From NCBI RefSeq assembly GCF_003206615.1, contig NZ_PZJW01000006.1:248001-312000 (forward strand): a DNA stretch of 64,000 bases, read 5' to 3'. Below the pieces are notes generated by a model. The model saw only the letters and a list, made by a program, of their open reading frames with translations. It made no database searches and was not told where the DNA came from. This document shows, piece by piece, positions 26,080 through 34,586 of the stretch. The first letter of the stretch is position 1, and each line of letters opens with the position of its first letter. Source of the stretch: Salinicola acroporae. Lineage in GTDB: Bacteria; Pseudomonadota; Gammaproteobacteria; Pseudomonadales; Halomonadaceae. The position numbers and the translations under genes were made by a program.

Positions 26080-27213
26080 CTAGAATCGGGAGTCGAACGC
26101 TACGCTTCGAATCAGCGCGACCATCGGCTTGCCGACACTCAGTTGCATTTCGTCACAGGCCTGGCGGGTGAGTCGGGCGCGCAGCTGTTGGTGCCCAATC
26201 GTCAGGCGTACTTCATTGGCGCTGGATTCCTGGGTCGAAGGCTCGATCGCGTCGATCACCACCGCGAGCCCGTTGCGATAGCTGGTGCCCTCGGGCATGG
26301 CATGGGCGAGGGCAACGTCGCGCACGCCCACGCGCAGACGTACCGGCGTCCCGGGTGGGTGATCGAGCGCCGGGATGCGAAGCGTCTGTCCATCGTCGAG
26401 GACGACCCGGGTCAAGGCGTAGGCGGGGTCGTGGTCGACAACCCGGGCACTCAGTCGCGTGGCGGCATCGAATCCACCCAGTCGCTCGATAAGGTCGAGC
26501 CGCATCATCAGTGCGTCCAACTGGCCGTGCGCCGTCAACCGGCCCTGCTCGATCAGGGCGAGATGGTCGGCGATCGCGGCGATCTCCGCCGTGTCGTGGC
26601 TGACGTAAAGCACCGGCAGGTCGATCTCCCGGGTCAGACGGACAAGATAGTGCAACAGTTCCCGCTTGCGTTCTCCATCGAGCCCGGTCAGCGGCTCGTC
26701 CAGCAGCAGCAGGCGAGGTTGGGTCAGCAGCGCACGGCCGATGGCGACCCGGCGCGCCTCTCCACCCGAGAGGGTACCGGGCAGGCGCTCGAGAAGATGG
26801 CCGATCCCCAGCAATGCCACCAGGTCGTCGAATTGAGCACGCGCTGCCCTTGGCATGCCGTAGGTGAGGTTGCCGCGAACCCGATAGTGGGGGAACAACC
26901 GCGCTTCCTGAAAAACGATGCCCAGGTGGCGCTGGTGAGGCGGCACATGGGTACGGCTGACGACTTCGGTCAACAGTCGCTCGCCGAGCCGGATATAGCC
27001 GGCATCGGGACGATCGAGCCCGGCAACGAGTCGCAGCAGGCTGGTCTTGCCGCTGCCGGACTCGCCGAACAGCGCGGTCACGCCCCGGCCGGGCACCGTC
27101 AGCGCGATATCCAGGTCGAAGCCGCCCAGGCGTTTGCGCAGCCGACACTCCAGCGCATTGTCCTCGGCGGCGGGAGGTACGCCGGGGGGCAAGTGGTACA
27201 TGTCTCTGCTCAT
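26080..27213 (-). CDS. modC: Molybdate ABC transporter ATP-binding protein
   Basis: A 377-residue ATPase energising molybdate import. Walker A is GESGSGKTSLL, the Q-loop is in FQEARLFPHYRVRGNLTYG, the ABC signature is LSGGEARRVAIGRALL, Walker B is LLLLDEPLTGLD, and the H-loop is YVSHDTAEI. The C-terminal ~100 residues form the Mop-like regulatory domain typical of ModC (SSANEVRLTIGHQQLRARLT). The ATG at 27213 overlaps the modB stop as ATGA and fixes the start. Last gene of modABC. Confidence 0.94.
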   Translation of the reverse strand: MSRDMYHLPPGVPPAAEDNALECRLRKRLGGFDLDIALTVPGRGVTALFGESGSGKTSLLRLVAGLDRPDAGYIRLGERLLTEVVSRTHVPPHQRHLGIVFQEARLFPHYRVRGNLTYGMPRAARAQFDDLVALLGIGHLLERLPGTLSGGEARRVAIGRALLTQPRLLLLDEPLTGLDGERKRELLHYLVRLTREIDLPVLYVSHDTAEIAAIADHLALIEQGRLTAHGQLDALMMRLDLIERLGGFDAATRLSARVVDHDPAYALTRVVLDDGQTLRIPALDHPPGTPVRLRVGVRDVALAHAMPEGTSYRNGLAVVIDAIEPSTQESSANEVRLTIGHQQLRARLTRQACDEMQLSVGKPMVALIRSVAFDSRF

Positions 27214-27920
27214 CGGTCGCGCTCCTCCAGGCGCTTTCTGGCTCGCCGCGCCAGCCACTCGGAAGCCATCAGCGACAGCATGGCGATGACGATCGACAGC
27301 ACGCAGAGCCTGGCGGCGGCCGCCTCCCTGCCGGGCGTCTGGATCAGGGTATAGAGCGCCAGGGGTAGGGTGCGGGTCTCGCCCGGAATGTTGGACGCAA
27401 AGGTGATGGTAGCGCCGAATTCCGACAGCGCGCGGGCGAAGGCCAGGACCGTGCCGGTCAGCAGGCCCGGCACAGCCAGGGGCAGGGTGATCGTGAACAT
27501 GACCCGCCAGCGGTTGGCGCCGAGGGTGCCCGCGGCCGCCTCCAGCTTGGGATCGACGGCCTCCAGCGAGAGCCTGACGGCGCGGACCAGCAGCGGGAAT
27601 GCCATCACGCCGCCGGCGATGGCCGCGCCTTGCCAGGTGAACGGCAGCGACAGGCCGAAGCCTTGATAGAGCCACTGCCCCAGCCAGCCATGGCGTCCCA
27701 GCGACAGCAGCAGCAGGTAGCCCACCACCACGGGAGGGAGCACCAGTGGCAGGTGGAGCAGGCCGTCGAGCAGGGATTTGCCGCGAAAGTCGTGTCGGGC
27801 TAGCAGCCACGCCACGGCGACGCCGGGAACCAGAATCCAGCCCACGGCACTGCCGGCGATCTTCAGGCTGAGAGTGATCGCCTGCCACTCGGCGTCGGAG
27901 AGCGCTATCGCCTCGAACAT
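27210..27920 (-). CDS. modB: Molybdate ABC transporter permease
   Basis: A 236-residue inner-membrane permease with five to six hydrophobic segments. The cytoplasmic coupling motif is EAAAGTLGANRWRVMFTITL, and ARALSEFGATITFASNIPG is close to the ModB/CysT consensus. The ATG at 27920 (MFEAIALSDAEW) gives a normal ModB N-terminus; the longer frame to 27986 enters modA. It follows modA by 7 bases and overlaps modC by 4. Confidence 0.94.
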   Translation of the reverse strand: MFEAIALSDAEWQAITLSLKIAGSAVGWILVPGVAVAWLLARHDFRGKSLLDGLLHLPLVLPPVVVGYLLLLSLGRHGWLGQWLYQGFGLSLPFTWQGAAIAGGVMAFPLLVRAVRLSLEAVDPKLEAAAGTLGANRWRVMFTITLPLAVPGLLTGTVLAFARALSEFGATITFASNIPGETRTLPLALYTLIQTPGREAAAARLCVLSIVIAMLSLMASEWLARRARKRLEERDR

Positions 27921-27927
27921 CCGCGAC

Positions 27928-28719
27928 TCAGTCGGATTCGACCGGCGTGAAGCCGTAGCGAGCGAAAATCGCCAAGGCGTCGTCACCCGTCAACCATCGC
28001 CGGAACGCCTCGGTGGCATCGCTCGGCGTCGGGTTGACCACGGCGAGCGGGTAGGTGATCGGGTCGTGGCTGTCGTCGGGGAACACACCGATCTGCTTGA
28101 CCCGTTCGCTGGCCTCGGCGTCGGTCTGGTAGACGATGCCGAGCGGCGTCTCGTTGCGCTCCACCAGCGCCATGGCGGCGCGGACGTTATCACCACTGGC
28201 CAGCCGCGACTGCAGCGCGTCCCACTCGCCGATCGACTGCAGCGCCTGCCTGGCGTAGATGCCGGCCGGCACGTGGCTGGTCTCGCCGACCGACAGGCGC
28301 TGGTCGTCGCCCAGCCGGGAGACGATCGTGGTCCCGTCGCCCGGGGTGAAACCGTCAATATCGCTGGTCGTCGGCGCGATCAACACCAGCCGGTTCCTGA
28401 GCAGGTCTACACGCTGGCTGATCGGTACCTTCTGTTCAGCCAGCCAGTCCATCCACTGTTCATTGGCGGAGATGTAGACGTCCGCCGGCGCACCGCTGGC
28501 AATCTGGCGCGCCAGCGTCGATGAAGAGGCGTAGACCGGAACGATATCGACATCGTGGTCGGCTTCATACGATTGAATCGCCGCGTCCATGGCGTCAGTC
28601 ATCGAGGCGGCGGCGTAGAGCTGGACCTTTGTGTGAGTGTCGGCGGCCTGGGCGCAAAGCGGAACGGAAACGGCCAGGACCAGCAAGCAGAGTGAGGTGT
28701 TGCGTATCGATGGAAGCAA
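27928..28719 (-). CDS. modA: Molybdate ABC transporter substrate-binding protein (TTG start proposed)
   Basis: A 263-residue periplasmic molybdate receptor. The signal peptide LPSIRNTSLCLLVLAVSVPL ends at AQA. The mature part has VQLYAAASMTDAMDA, PVYASSSTLARQIASGAPAD and YISANEQWMDWL (oxyanion site serines) and GIVYQTDAEAS. The nearest in-frame ATG (28776) lies upstream of both a -10 candidate and the ModE operator, so translation cannot sensibly start there. The TTG at 28717-28719, preceded by GCGAG, gives a textbook signal peptide and is proposed. First gene of modABC, next to xanthine dehydrogenase which needs molybdenum. Confidence 0.9.
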   Translation of the reverse strand: MLPSIRNTSLCLLVLAVSVPLCAQAADTHTKVQLYAAASMTDAMDAAIQSYEADHDVDIVPVYASSSTLARQIASGAPADVYISANEQWMDWLAEQKVPISQRVDLLRNRLVLIAPTTSDIDGFTPGDGTTIVSRLGDDQRLSVGETSHVPAGIYARQALQSIGEWDALQSRLASGDNVRAAMALVERNETPLGIVYQTDAEASERVKQIGVFPDDSHDPITYPLAVVNPTPSDATEAFRRWLTGDDALAIFARYGFTPVESD

Positions 28720-28727
28720 GATTTTCT

Positions 28728-28751
28728 CGCTATGTATGAATGGAAATAACG
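28728..28751 (-). promoter_or_regulatory. ModE operator upstream of modA
   Basis: Read on the minus strand the site is CGTTAT-N12-ATAGCG, a near-perfect dyad with the same arm sequence and 12-base spacing as the E. coli modA operator (CGTTAT-N12-ATAACG, from memory). It begins 7 bases after the proposed -10 box, so bound ModE would cover the transcription start, the classical repression geometry. Confidence 0.75.
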
Positions 28752-28758
28752 GAGAATC

Positions 28759-28787
28759 ACTATAGCCACCGGTCATGCGGTGGTCGA
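28759..28787 (-). promoter_or_regulatory. Proposed modA promoter (-35/-10)
   Basis: On the minus strand, TATAGT (28764-28759) resembles a -10 box. TCGACC, 17 bases upstream (28787-28782), is a weak -35. The predicted start of transcription, near 28752, falls at the edge of the ModE operator. Confidence 0.5.
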
Positions 28788-28813
28788 GGGGGAATTCGGA
28801 CGGAGCAACAGGG

Positions 28814-29230
28814 TCAGTCGGAGTCGACGCCGGACTTCGGTGCTCCGGCAATGCGGCCGTCGATATCGACGGAGTCTCGCGGGGAGAGACGGTCCAGCAG
28901 GGCCTGACCATGAGGGTTGCAGTCGAGATCGGCCAGCAGCCGGCGATAGTCGTCGACCAGGGCGCGGCCCGCTGCTGTCAGGGTGGCGCCACCACGCCGG
29001 GTACCACCGGTGACGGTGTCGATCACCGGCGCGGCGAGGTGCCGGTTCATGGTGTCGAGAAGTTGCCATGCCTTCTTGTAGCTCAGGTCCATTTCGCGAC
29101 ATGCCGCGGCGATCGATCCATGCCGCTCGATCGCTTCCAGCAGCTCGATCTTGCCCGGTCCGACGACGATCTCCCGGTCGGCGACCAGGCGAAGCTGAAA
29201 GCGTGGCGAGGGGTGGTGGGTTCGGGTCAT
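28814..29230 (-). CDS. modE: Short ModE-like regulator (wHTH only)
   Basis: A 138-residue protein matching the N-terminal DNA-binding domain of ModE: GPGKIELLEAIERHGSIA, then AACREMDLSYKKAWQLLDTM, and GGTRRGGATLTAAGRALV. Full-length E. coli ModE is about 262 residues, with two Mop domains that bind molybdate; here the protein stops after the winged HTH and a short tail. It sits directly upstream of modA on the same strand, 62 bases before the operator. The ATG at 29230 is preferred to 29281, since the conserved part begins soon after it. How it senses molybdate without Mop domains is unclear. Confidence 0.85.
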   Translation of the reverse strand: MTRTHHPSPRFQLRLVADREIVVGPGKIELLEAIERHGSIAAACREMDLSYKKAWQLLDTMNRHLAAPVIDTVTGGTRRGGATLTAAGRALVDDYRRLLADLDCNPHGQALLDRLSPRDSVDIDGRIAGAPKSGVDSD

Positions 29231-29291
29231 GGCGGCATCGTGGCGGTGGCGAGCCCCTGTTGTAACACAGGCGCTCGCCACGGGCCCAGGA

Positions 29292-30671
29292 TCAGGCCGC
29301 CTGTGCCACTCGCTGGCGAACGCCAGCCCGCCAGCGCAGGTAATCCACGGCGACGAACAGCAGCAGGCTGGCGCCCATTACCGGGAGGGCGTAGCCGAAG
29401 GCGGCCGTGACGAAGAGGACGACCAGCCGCGATCGCCGGTCCATGAGCCGGAAGATGGCGGTCAAGGTCTGCGGCTCGCGGGAAGCGGCGGGCCGCCGAC
29501 GCCACCACATCGCGTAGCCCCAGCAGATCAGGGTGACGAGGCAAGAGGCGAACGCGATCAGCGCCAACTGGTTGGGCAGTCCGAACAGTACGCCCATGTG
29601 CAGGTCGATGCCCCAGCGGGTGAGCTTGGCCGCCAACGGGAAGGTGGCGAAATCGGTACGGTCGAGTGCCGCGAAGCTGCGCGGGTCGAGCGCCACCTGA
29701 TCGACCTCGGTGGGCCACTCGCGGCCGATCTCGCGTACCTGCCAGGCGCGATCCGTTGCCACCGGCGGCAGCAGCTCTATCTTGCCCGCGTGCAGGCCGG
29801 CATGGCGGGCCGCCGCCAGTGCGCGGTCGAAGTCGGTGTCGCTGACCTGTGCCGCGCCCATGTCCATGCTTCCTGCAGCGTGATGATGCTCGGCATGGGG
29901 ATCGGCGGCCGCGGCGTCTTGTCCCTGGAGCACCGTGGAGACACCTGGTGTGCCCCAGCCCCAGGCATGGCGCAGTTCGGCGATATTGCCGCCGGCCCAC
30001 TTCGACCAGGTGAGACCGGTCGCCGAGAAGAACACCAGCCCGATCAGCGCTACCGCACCAAGGGTAGCGTGACGCTGGCGCAGGCGTTGCGGTCCGGCCG
30101 CCTGCCGGCGGATCCGACGGCGGCGCCACCACAGGAAGCCGCCGCCCAGTGCCGCGATCCATAGCCAGGAGGCGGCCAGTTCACTGTAGAGGCGCCCGGG
30201 TTCTCCCAGCAGCAGGCTGCGATGGAACTGGTCGATGGTGGTGCGCAGCGGCAGCACGCCACTGGTGCCGTAGACCGGCAGATCGCCGCGTACCACCAGC
30301 GTCACCGGGTCGATAAACAGTGCGCGGTGTTGGAACTCAGCCACGCTGGGGTCATTGAACATTACTCGCGTGGTCTGGCCCGCGGCCGGCGCCGGGCGCA
30401 CCGCGGCGGGAGCTGCGCTGATTCCTGCGGCGACCTGGGCGGCGGCGATCTGGCGTGCCAGTGGCTGTGCCTCGCCCTCGCTCTGGGTGGTCAAGGCGTC
30501 ATGGTAGAGCCAGCTCTCGAGTTGGGGCGTCAGCGCGTAGGCAATCCCCGATAGCGCGGCGATGAGCAGGAAAGGCCCGACGAACAGGCCAACGTAGAAG
30601 TGAAGACGAGTGATCAGTGCAACCCACAAGGGTTGCTGGCGGCGATCGGCCGCCGATGAAACGGTGTCCAT
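29292..30671 (-). CDS. PepSY-associated transmembrane protein
   Basis: A 459-residue inner-membrane protein with a first segment (LHFYVGLFVGPFLLIAALSG), a long periplasmic PepSY-containing region, a second segment near WLWIAALGGGFLWW, then further segments toward the C-terminus (RHATLGAVALIGLVFFSATG and the last ~80 residues). Members commonly lie beside iron or copper uptake genes and are thought to have reductase-like or peptidase-inhibitory roles; the true activity is not established. A periplasmic His-rich stretch (HAEHHHAAGSMDMG) could bind metal. The ATG at 30671 has GGAG eight bases upstream. It is downstream of the DUF2946-like gene on the same strand. Confidence 0.85.
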   Translation of the reverse strand: MDTVSSAADRRQQPLWVALITRLHFYVGLFVGPFLLIAALSGIAYALTPQLESWLYHDALTTQSEGEAQPLARQIAAAQVAAGISAAPAAVRPAPAAGQTTRVMFNDPSVAEFQHRALFIDPVTLVVRGDLPVYGTSGVLPLRTTIDQFHRSLLLGEPGRLYSELAASWLWIAALGGGFLWWRRRRIRRQAAGPQRLRQRHATLGAVALIGLVFFSATGLTWSKWAGGNIAELRHAWGWGTPGVSTVLQGQDAAAADPHAEHHHAAGSMDMGAAQVSDTDFDRALAAARHAGLHAGKIELLPPVATDRAWQVREIGREWPTEVDQVALDPRSFAALDRTDFATFPLAAKLTRWGIDLHMGVLFGLPNQLALIAFASCLVTLICWGYAMWWRRRPAASREPQTLTAIFRLMDRRSRLVVLFVTAAFGYALPVMGASLLLFVAVDYLRWRAGVRQRVAQAA

Positions 30672-30785
30672 GGGTGAACTCCAGTCCTGAACCGGATGGC
30701 AGTGCCCGACGACGGTCGTCGGACGAGCATGACGTGTCCCCAGTACGCATCGGGTCGCGGTGGGCATGCGGAGCGGGGAACTGAT

Positions 30786-31184
30786 TCAGGCCAGGGGCGG
30801 TGCGCGGGACGCGTAGCGGGGGTAGATCGGCGTCGGCGACGGCGGGGCGACGACCTCCAGCGGATGTACGGCCGACGGTGGCGGCGTTACCGGTGGTGTG
30901 ACACGCGGCGGCGCGATGCCGGGCGTGTGGAGAAACAGCTCGCAGTAACCGCAGGCGGCCATATGCCAATGGTCGTCTGCGGTCATGGGCCGAGCGGACG
31001 ACGGCATTCGATGGTCGTCGACGGCTGCCGCGTGATGGGACGTGGCCATCATCATGCCGCCGTGGGCCGGCATCTCCATCAGGCGCTGCATCTGGCTGAT
31101 CAACGGGCCCGTGAACGCCATCAGCATGGCGAACAGCGCGAGCGCGGTCAGCGGGCGGTAGCAGCGATGCCAGAAATGCGTCAT
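30786..31184 (-). CDS. DUF2946-like small membrane-anchored protein
   Basis: A 132-residue protein with one N-terminal hydrophobic segment (LTALALFAMLMAFTGPLI). A Met/His-rich middle follows (MEMPAHGGMMMATSHH), then a CGYCELF motif and a Pro-rich C-terminus. The CxxC-like pair plus His/Met clusters resemble DUF2946 proteins that accompany PepSY membrane proteins and copper- or siderophore-related genes. A metal-linked role, probably copper or iron, is likely but not shown. No TonB receptor is encoded alongside. Confidence 0.7.
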   Translation of the reverse strand: MTHFWHRCYRPLTALALFAMLMAFTGPLISQMQRLMEMPAHGGMMMATSHHAAAVDDHRMPSSARPMTADDHWHMAACGYCELFLHTPGIAPPRVTPPVTPPPSAVHPLEVVAPPSPTPIYPRYASRAPPLA

Positions 31185-31295
31185 ATCTCATCCAGGACGC
31201 CGTCGTCAGAGGGGAACTCTACGCGCTGGCGGTTTGGCCGCCAATCATGACCGCCCGGGTGTGTAATTATGCCGCACCTGCCGCACCTGCCGCAG

Positions 31296-32000
31296 TCAGG
31301 GAGGCGTGAGCTGGACGTCGAGGCGGTACCCATGCTGGTAAATGCTCTGCAACTTGATGCCGTGGCGGCCATCCAGTTCCAGCTTACGCCGCAGTCGGCT
31401 GACATGGGTGTCAACCGTGCGGGTGGCGATGTCGCCTTTATGGCCCCATACGATTTCCAACAGATGGGCTCGGGAGAGCAGTTCGCCAGCGTGAGCGAAC
31501 AACAGGCTGACCAAGCGGTATTCTCTTTCCGTCAGCGGGATCGATTCCCCGGCCAGCGAGACCTGGCGCTGGCTGGCGTGGAGCTCGTAATCGCCGAGTC
31601 GATGGCGTTCACGGGGTTGGGGGGAGCTGATACGTCGCGCCAATGCGTTGACCCTGGCGACCAGCTCCCGTGGGCGTAACGGCTTGCCGAGAAAGTCATC
31701 CGCGCCCAGCGCCAGCGCCTTGACCACGGTCTCTTCCTCCTGGTTGGCCGTCACGAACAGGATCGGGCCCTGCCAGCCATCGTGCTGTCGAAGCTGCGCC
31801 AGTACGTCCATGCCGCTGGCATCCGGCAGATACCAGTCGAGAATCATCATATCGAAATGATGCTGCTGCAGTCCTCGGCGGAACTCGCTGGCGCGGGAAA
31901 ACATCCGCGGCCGGTGGCCCGCGCCGTCAAGGCAGATTTCGATGAAAGCCTGCTGATCCGGATCGTCCTCCAGCACGCCGATGTGCATGGATGTGGTCAT
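31296..32000 (-). CDS. OmpR/PhoB-family response regulator
   Basis: A 234-residue two-component regulator. The receiver domain has acidic residues EDD (11-13) and phosphoacceptor Asp55 in LDWYLPD, with Lys in the later GKPLRPRELVARV. The C-terminal winged helix has SIPLTEREYRLVSLLF and RTVDTHVSRLRRKLELDG. The ATG at 32000 is preferred; an upstream frame to 32063 adds unrelated residues. Divergent from the hybrid kinase at 32334, which is probably its partner or shares the signal. Target genes are unknown. Confidence 0.92.
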   Translation of the reverse strand: MTTSMHIGVLEDDPDQQAFIEICLDGAGHRPRMFSRASEFRRGLQQHHFDMMILDWYLPDASGMDVLAQLRQHDGWQGPILFVTANQEEETVVKALALGADDFLGKPLRPRELVARVNALARRISSPQPRERHRLGDYELHASQRQVSLAGESIPLTEREYRLVSLLFAHAGELLSRAHLLEIVWGHKGDIATRTVDTHVSRLRRKLELDGRHGIKLQSIYQHGYRLDVQLTPP

Positions 32001-32333
32001 GAGGTCCCCTGGCCGTCGAATGGTGATTCGCCGCTTGGACCAGTCTGCCTCAGCGACATGCAAGTTCCCAGCCGGAATTGGATAGCGCCCCAGCGCTACT
32101 GTTTAAATTTTCGTCGGCAAGATGCCGATAACAGTATTGGGTAGCCAAAGCGCGACGCGATGCGCGTATCGGCACGCTGCCTGAGAGGCAAAAAAATGGA
32201 CGCGAAGAGAGTTGGCTGGGCGTCGACACGGGTTGACGCCTCTTCAGCCCGGGTGGGAGCGCCTGTTCCGCCATGGCCCCGGGCGTTGTTCACCGGGTGC
32301 CGAAGGTCGCTCGTTTTGCTGCAGGACTCGGTG
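32001..32333. other. Divergent intergenic region between response regulator and hybrid kinase
   Basis: These 333 bases hold the two divergent promoters. I see an AT-rich patch (TTTAAATTTT at 32102-32111) directly followed by a small dyad TCGGC-AAGAT-GCCGA (32114-32128). The kinase frame is open through part of it back to 32160 but shows no ribosome site until about 32320. No clear -10/-35 could be fixed. Confidence 0.5.
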
Positions 32334-34586
32334 ATGCCAAGCTTGAAAGACGTTCTACCTCTGACCCGGCGGTTCTCCGCTGTGATCGTGGTCACAGTGC
32401 TCTTCCTCATCAGCACGGTCACCACGGGTGGCATTATTCTGGTGCGACAGCATGCCGCTGGAGAACAGTCTTTCGATGAGCTGACATGGGCCGTTCATCG
32501 GTTGAATAGAGAGAGCCATCGGATTGCGTTGCAGATCGCAACCCTTACCTCTGAAGCCGACTGGCGTTCTTTGCGGCGAGACGTCGAGGGGCTGTCAAAC
32601 CAGGTCGCTAGCCTGTCTCGGCCGGTTCAAGAGAAAGCGGGCGATGTGCTGGTCGCTGATCAGGCAGGCGCGGCGCTCGGCCAGGCGGTGGAGCGGCTGC
32701 GTACAGAGCTCTCCTCGCTCTCGTCACTGCCGCAGGCCCGCCGTATGGCGGCGATACCCGAACTACTCCGTACGGCTACCCCCATCCTGGGGGCTTCAGA
32801 GGATCAGGTGAGGCGCGTGCACGCTCGGGTCGAGTCGCTGCACCGTTCCGACCACCGTCAGTTGTCTCAGCTCTATGCGTTCGTGATGCTCCAATTGGTC
32901 ATGACCGTCCTCTCCGCTGTCGTCCTGATCAAAGCGCTGTGCCGCGAGGCGAGCGACAGCCGGAAACAGCTGCGTGAACTCGAGATCCAGCGCGCGGCCT
33001 TGAACGAGGCGCTCGAGCGAGTGGAGTCCGCCAGTCTAGTCAAGTCTGAATTCATGGCCATGATGAGCCATGAAATACGCACGCCCCTCAACGGCATCGT
33101 CGGCATGGCGGATTTGCTGGATCGCGAAGTGGGCTCGTCTCAGGGAGAGCGTTATCTGGCCGCCTTGAAGCAGAGCGCTGCTGGCCTGCAGGTCATCATC
33201 AACGACATTCTCGATTACTCGAAGCTGGAAGCGGGCACGCTGGTCCTGGACCGTAGTGCCCTCGATCTCGAAGCGTTCGTGTCCCAGATCTGTGACACCT
33301 ATCGTCTCGGTGACACCCGCGTGGCATTCGCGGCAACACTCTCCCCCGAATTGCCCGGGCAGGTGGTGGGTGATGTGACACGCCTGCGGCAGGTCTTGAC
33401 GAACCTGCTCAACAACGCTTTCAAGTTCACGGCGTCAGGCCGGATTACACTCAACGTGAGTAGAGAGGACTCAAGCTGGCTGCGATTCGAGGTGAGTGAC
33501 ACCGGCTGTGGCATTCCTGCTGAGAATCGGGATCGACTTTTCGCGCCTTTTTCGCAAGTCGATAGTTCGATCACCCGGCGTCATGAAGGTACCGGGCTGG
33601 GACTGGCGATATGCAAACGCTTGGTAAAGGCGATGGAGGGGGAGATCGCTTTCGAGAGCCGAGAAGGCGAGGGGAGTCGTTTCTGGTTCCGTCTGCCGCT
33701 GATCGAGGCGAGTGGCGAGCGTGCCGAGAAGGTCGACTTCATACCGATGGAACTGCAGTTCTGCCATGTTCTACTGGTCGAGGACAATCCGATCAATCAG
33801 CAGGTGGCCAAGGGGCTAATGGAGTCGCTGGGCCTGAGGGTGACACTGGCCAACAATGGCAGTGAGGCACTATTGTTGTTGACCAACCAGCATGAGCCGT
33901 TCGATCTGGTCTTGATGGACATGCAGATGCCCGTGCTCGACGGCGTGGAGACCACGCGCCGCTGGCGTGCCTGCGAGCAGGGTCGGCGTTTGCCGATCGT
34001 GGCGATGACTGCCAACGTCATGCCCGAAGACCATCAGCGCTGTTTCGACAGCGGTATGGAGGGTGTCATCACCAAGCCGTTCACTCGTGCGAGCCTGCTG
34101 CAAGACCTCTCCAAATATCTCGCTAACCGTCATGCGCGCACGGCAGACGATAGCGCACCGGCACTCGGTGACCGGACGATGCACCTGGCATCGGTGCCAG
34201 ATGCCAGCGTTCGGCCGGTGCCGCTCTTGAACACGTCGGTCCTGAAAGAGCTGCAGGCCTCACTGTCACTGAACGCGATCGAGCGGCTATATCTTCAGTT
34301 CTTCCAGCGCCTACCGGCACGTTTCTCAGAGCTGAACCGCGCCATCGAGGCACAGAATTTTGCCACGGTTCAGCATGAAGCCCATGCCCTGAAGGGGGCG
34401 GCGGCAGCGCTCGGGTGTCAGGCACTCTCCATGCTCGCTGCCCACTGCGAAAGTCTGGCAAAGCGGCGTTATGATACAAAATTGCCCGAGGCCATCCTGG
34501 CGTTGATCGCCAGTGGAGAGCCTTCACAGGCTGCGGTTATCTCCCGCCTGGATATTTCGCTCCCAATCTCGAGACCGCTACTATAG
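32334..34586 (+). CDS. Hybrid sensor histidine kinase with receiver and HPt domains
   Basis: A 750-residue inner-membrane kinase. TM1 lies at about 14-36 (FSAVIVVTVLFLISTVTTGG) and TM2 after a periplasmic helical region (AFVMLQLVMTVLSAVVLIKA). The dimerisation box holds His246 (MMSHEIRTPLNG). The ATPase domain has N, G1 and G2 boxes (LLNNAFKFT, SDTGCGIP, GTGLGLAICK). The receiver has Asp529 (VLMDMQMPVLDG), and a C-terminal HPt has His684 (HEAHALKGAA). The ATG at 32334 is chosen over 32160 because AGGAC precedes it and the first TM follows. The layout is BarA-like. Its last 6 bases overlap the convergent EAL gene. Confidence 0.93.
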   Translation: MPSLKDVLPLTRRFSAVIVVTVLFLISTVTTGGIILVRQHAAGEQSFDELTWAVHRLNRESHRIALQIATLTSEADWRSLRRDVEGLSNQVASLSRPVQEKAGDVLVADQAGAALGQAVERLRTELSSLSSLPQARRMAAIPELLRTATPILGASEDQVRRVHARVESLHRSDHRQLSQLYAFVMLQLVMTVLSAVVLIKALCREASDSRKQLRELEIQRAALNEALERVESASLVKSEFMAMMSHEIRTPLNGIVGMADLLDREVGSSQGERYLAALKQSAAGLQVIINDILDYSKLEAGTLVLDRSALDLEAFVSQICDTYRLGDTRVAFAATLSPELPGQVVGDVTRLRQVLTNLLNNAFKFTASGRITLNVSREDSSWLRFEVSDTGCGIPAENRDRLFAPFSQVDSSITRRHEGTGLGLAICKRLVKAMEGEIAFESREGEGSRFWFRLPLIEASGERAEKVDFIPMELQFCHVLLVEDNPINQQVAKGLMESLGLRVTLANNGSEALLLLTNQHEPFDLVLMDMQMPVLDGVETTRRWRACEQGRRLPIVAMTANVMPEDHQRCFDSGMEGVITKPFTRASLLQDLSKYLANRHARTADDSAPALGDRTMHLASVPDASVRPVPLLNTSVLKELQASLSLNAIERLYLQFFQRLPARFSELNRAIEAQNFATVQHEAHALKGAAAALGCQALSMLAAHCESLAKRRYDTKLPEAILALIASGEPSQAAVISRLDISLPISRPLL

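Noticed and set aside
31270-31294. Short CCGCACCTG triplicate after the response regulator gene
   Set aside because: Only three 9-base units; too short to be a repeat array or CRISPR.
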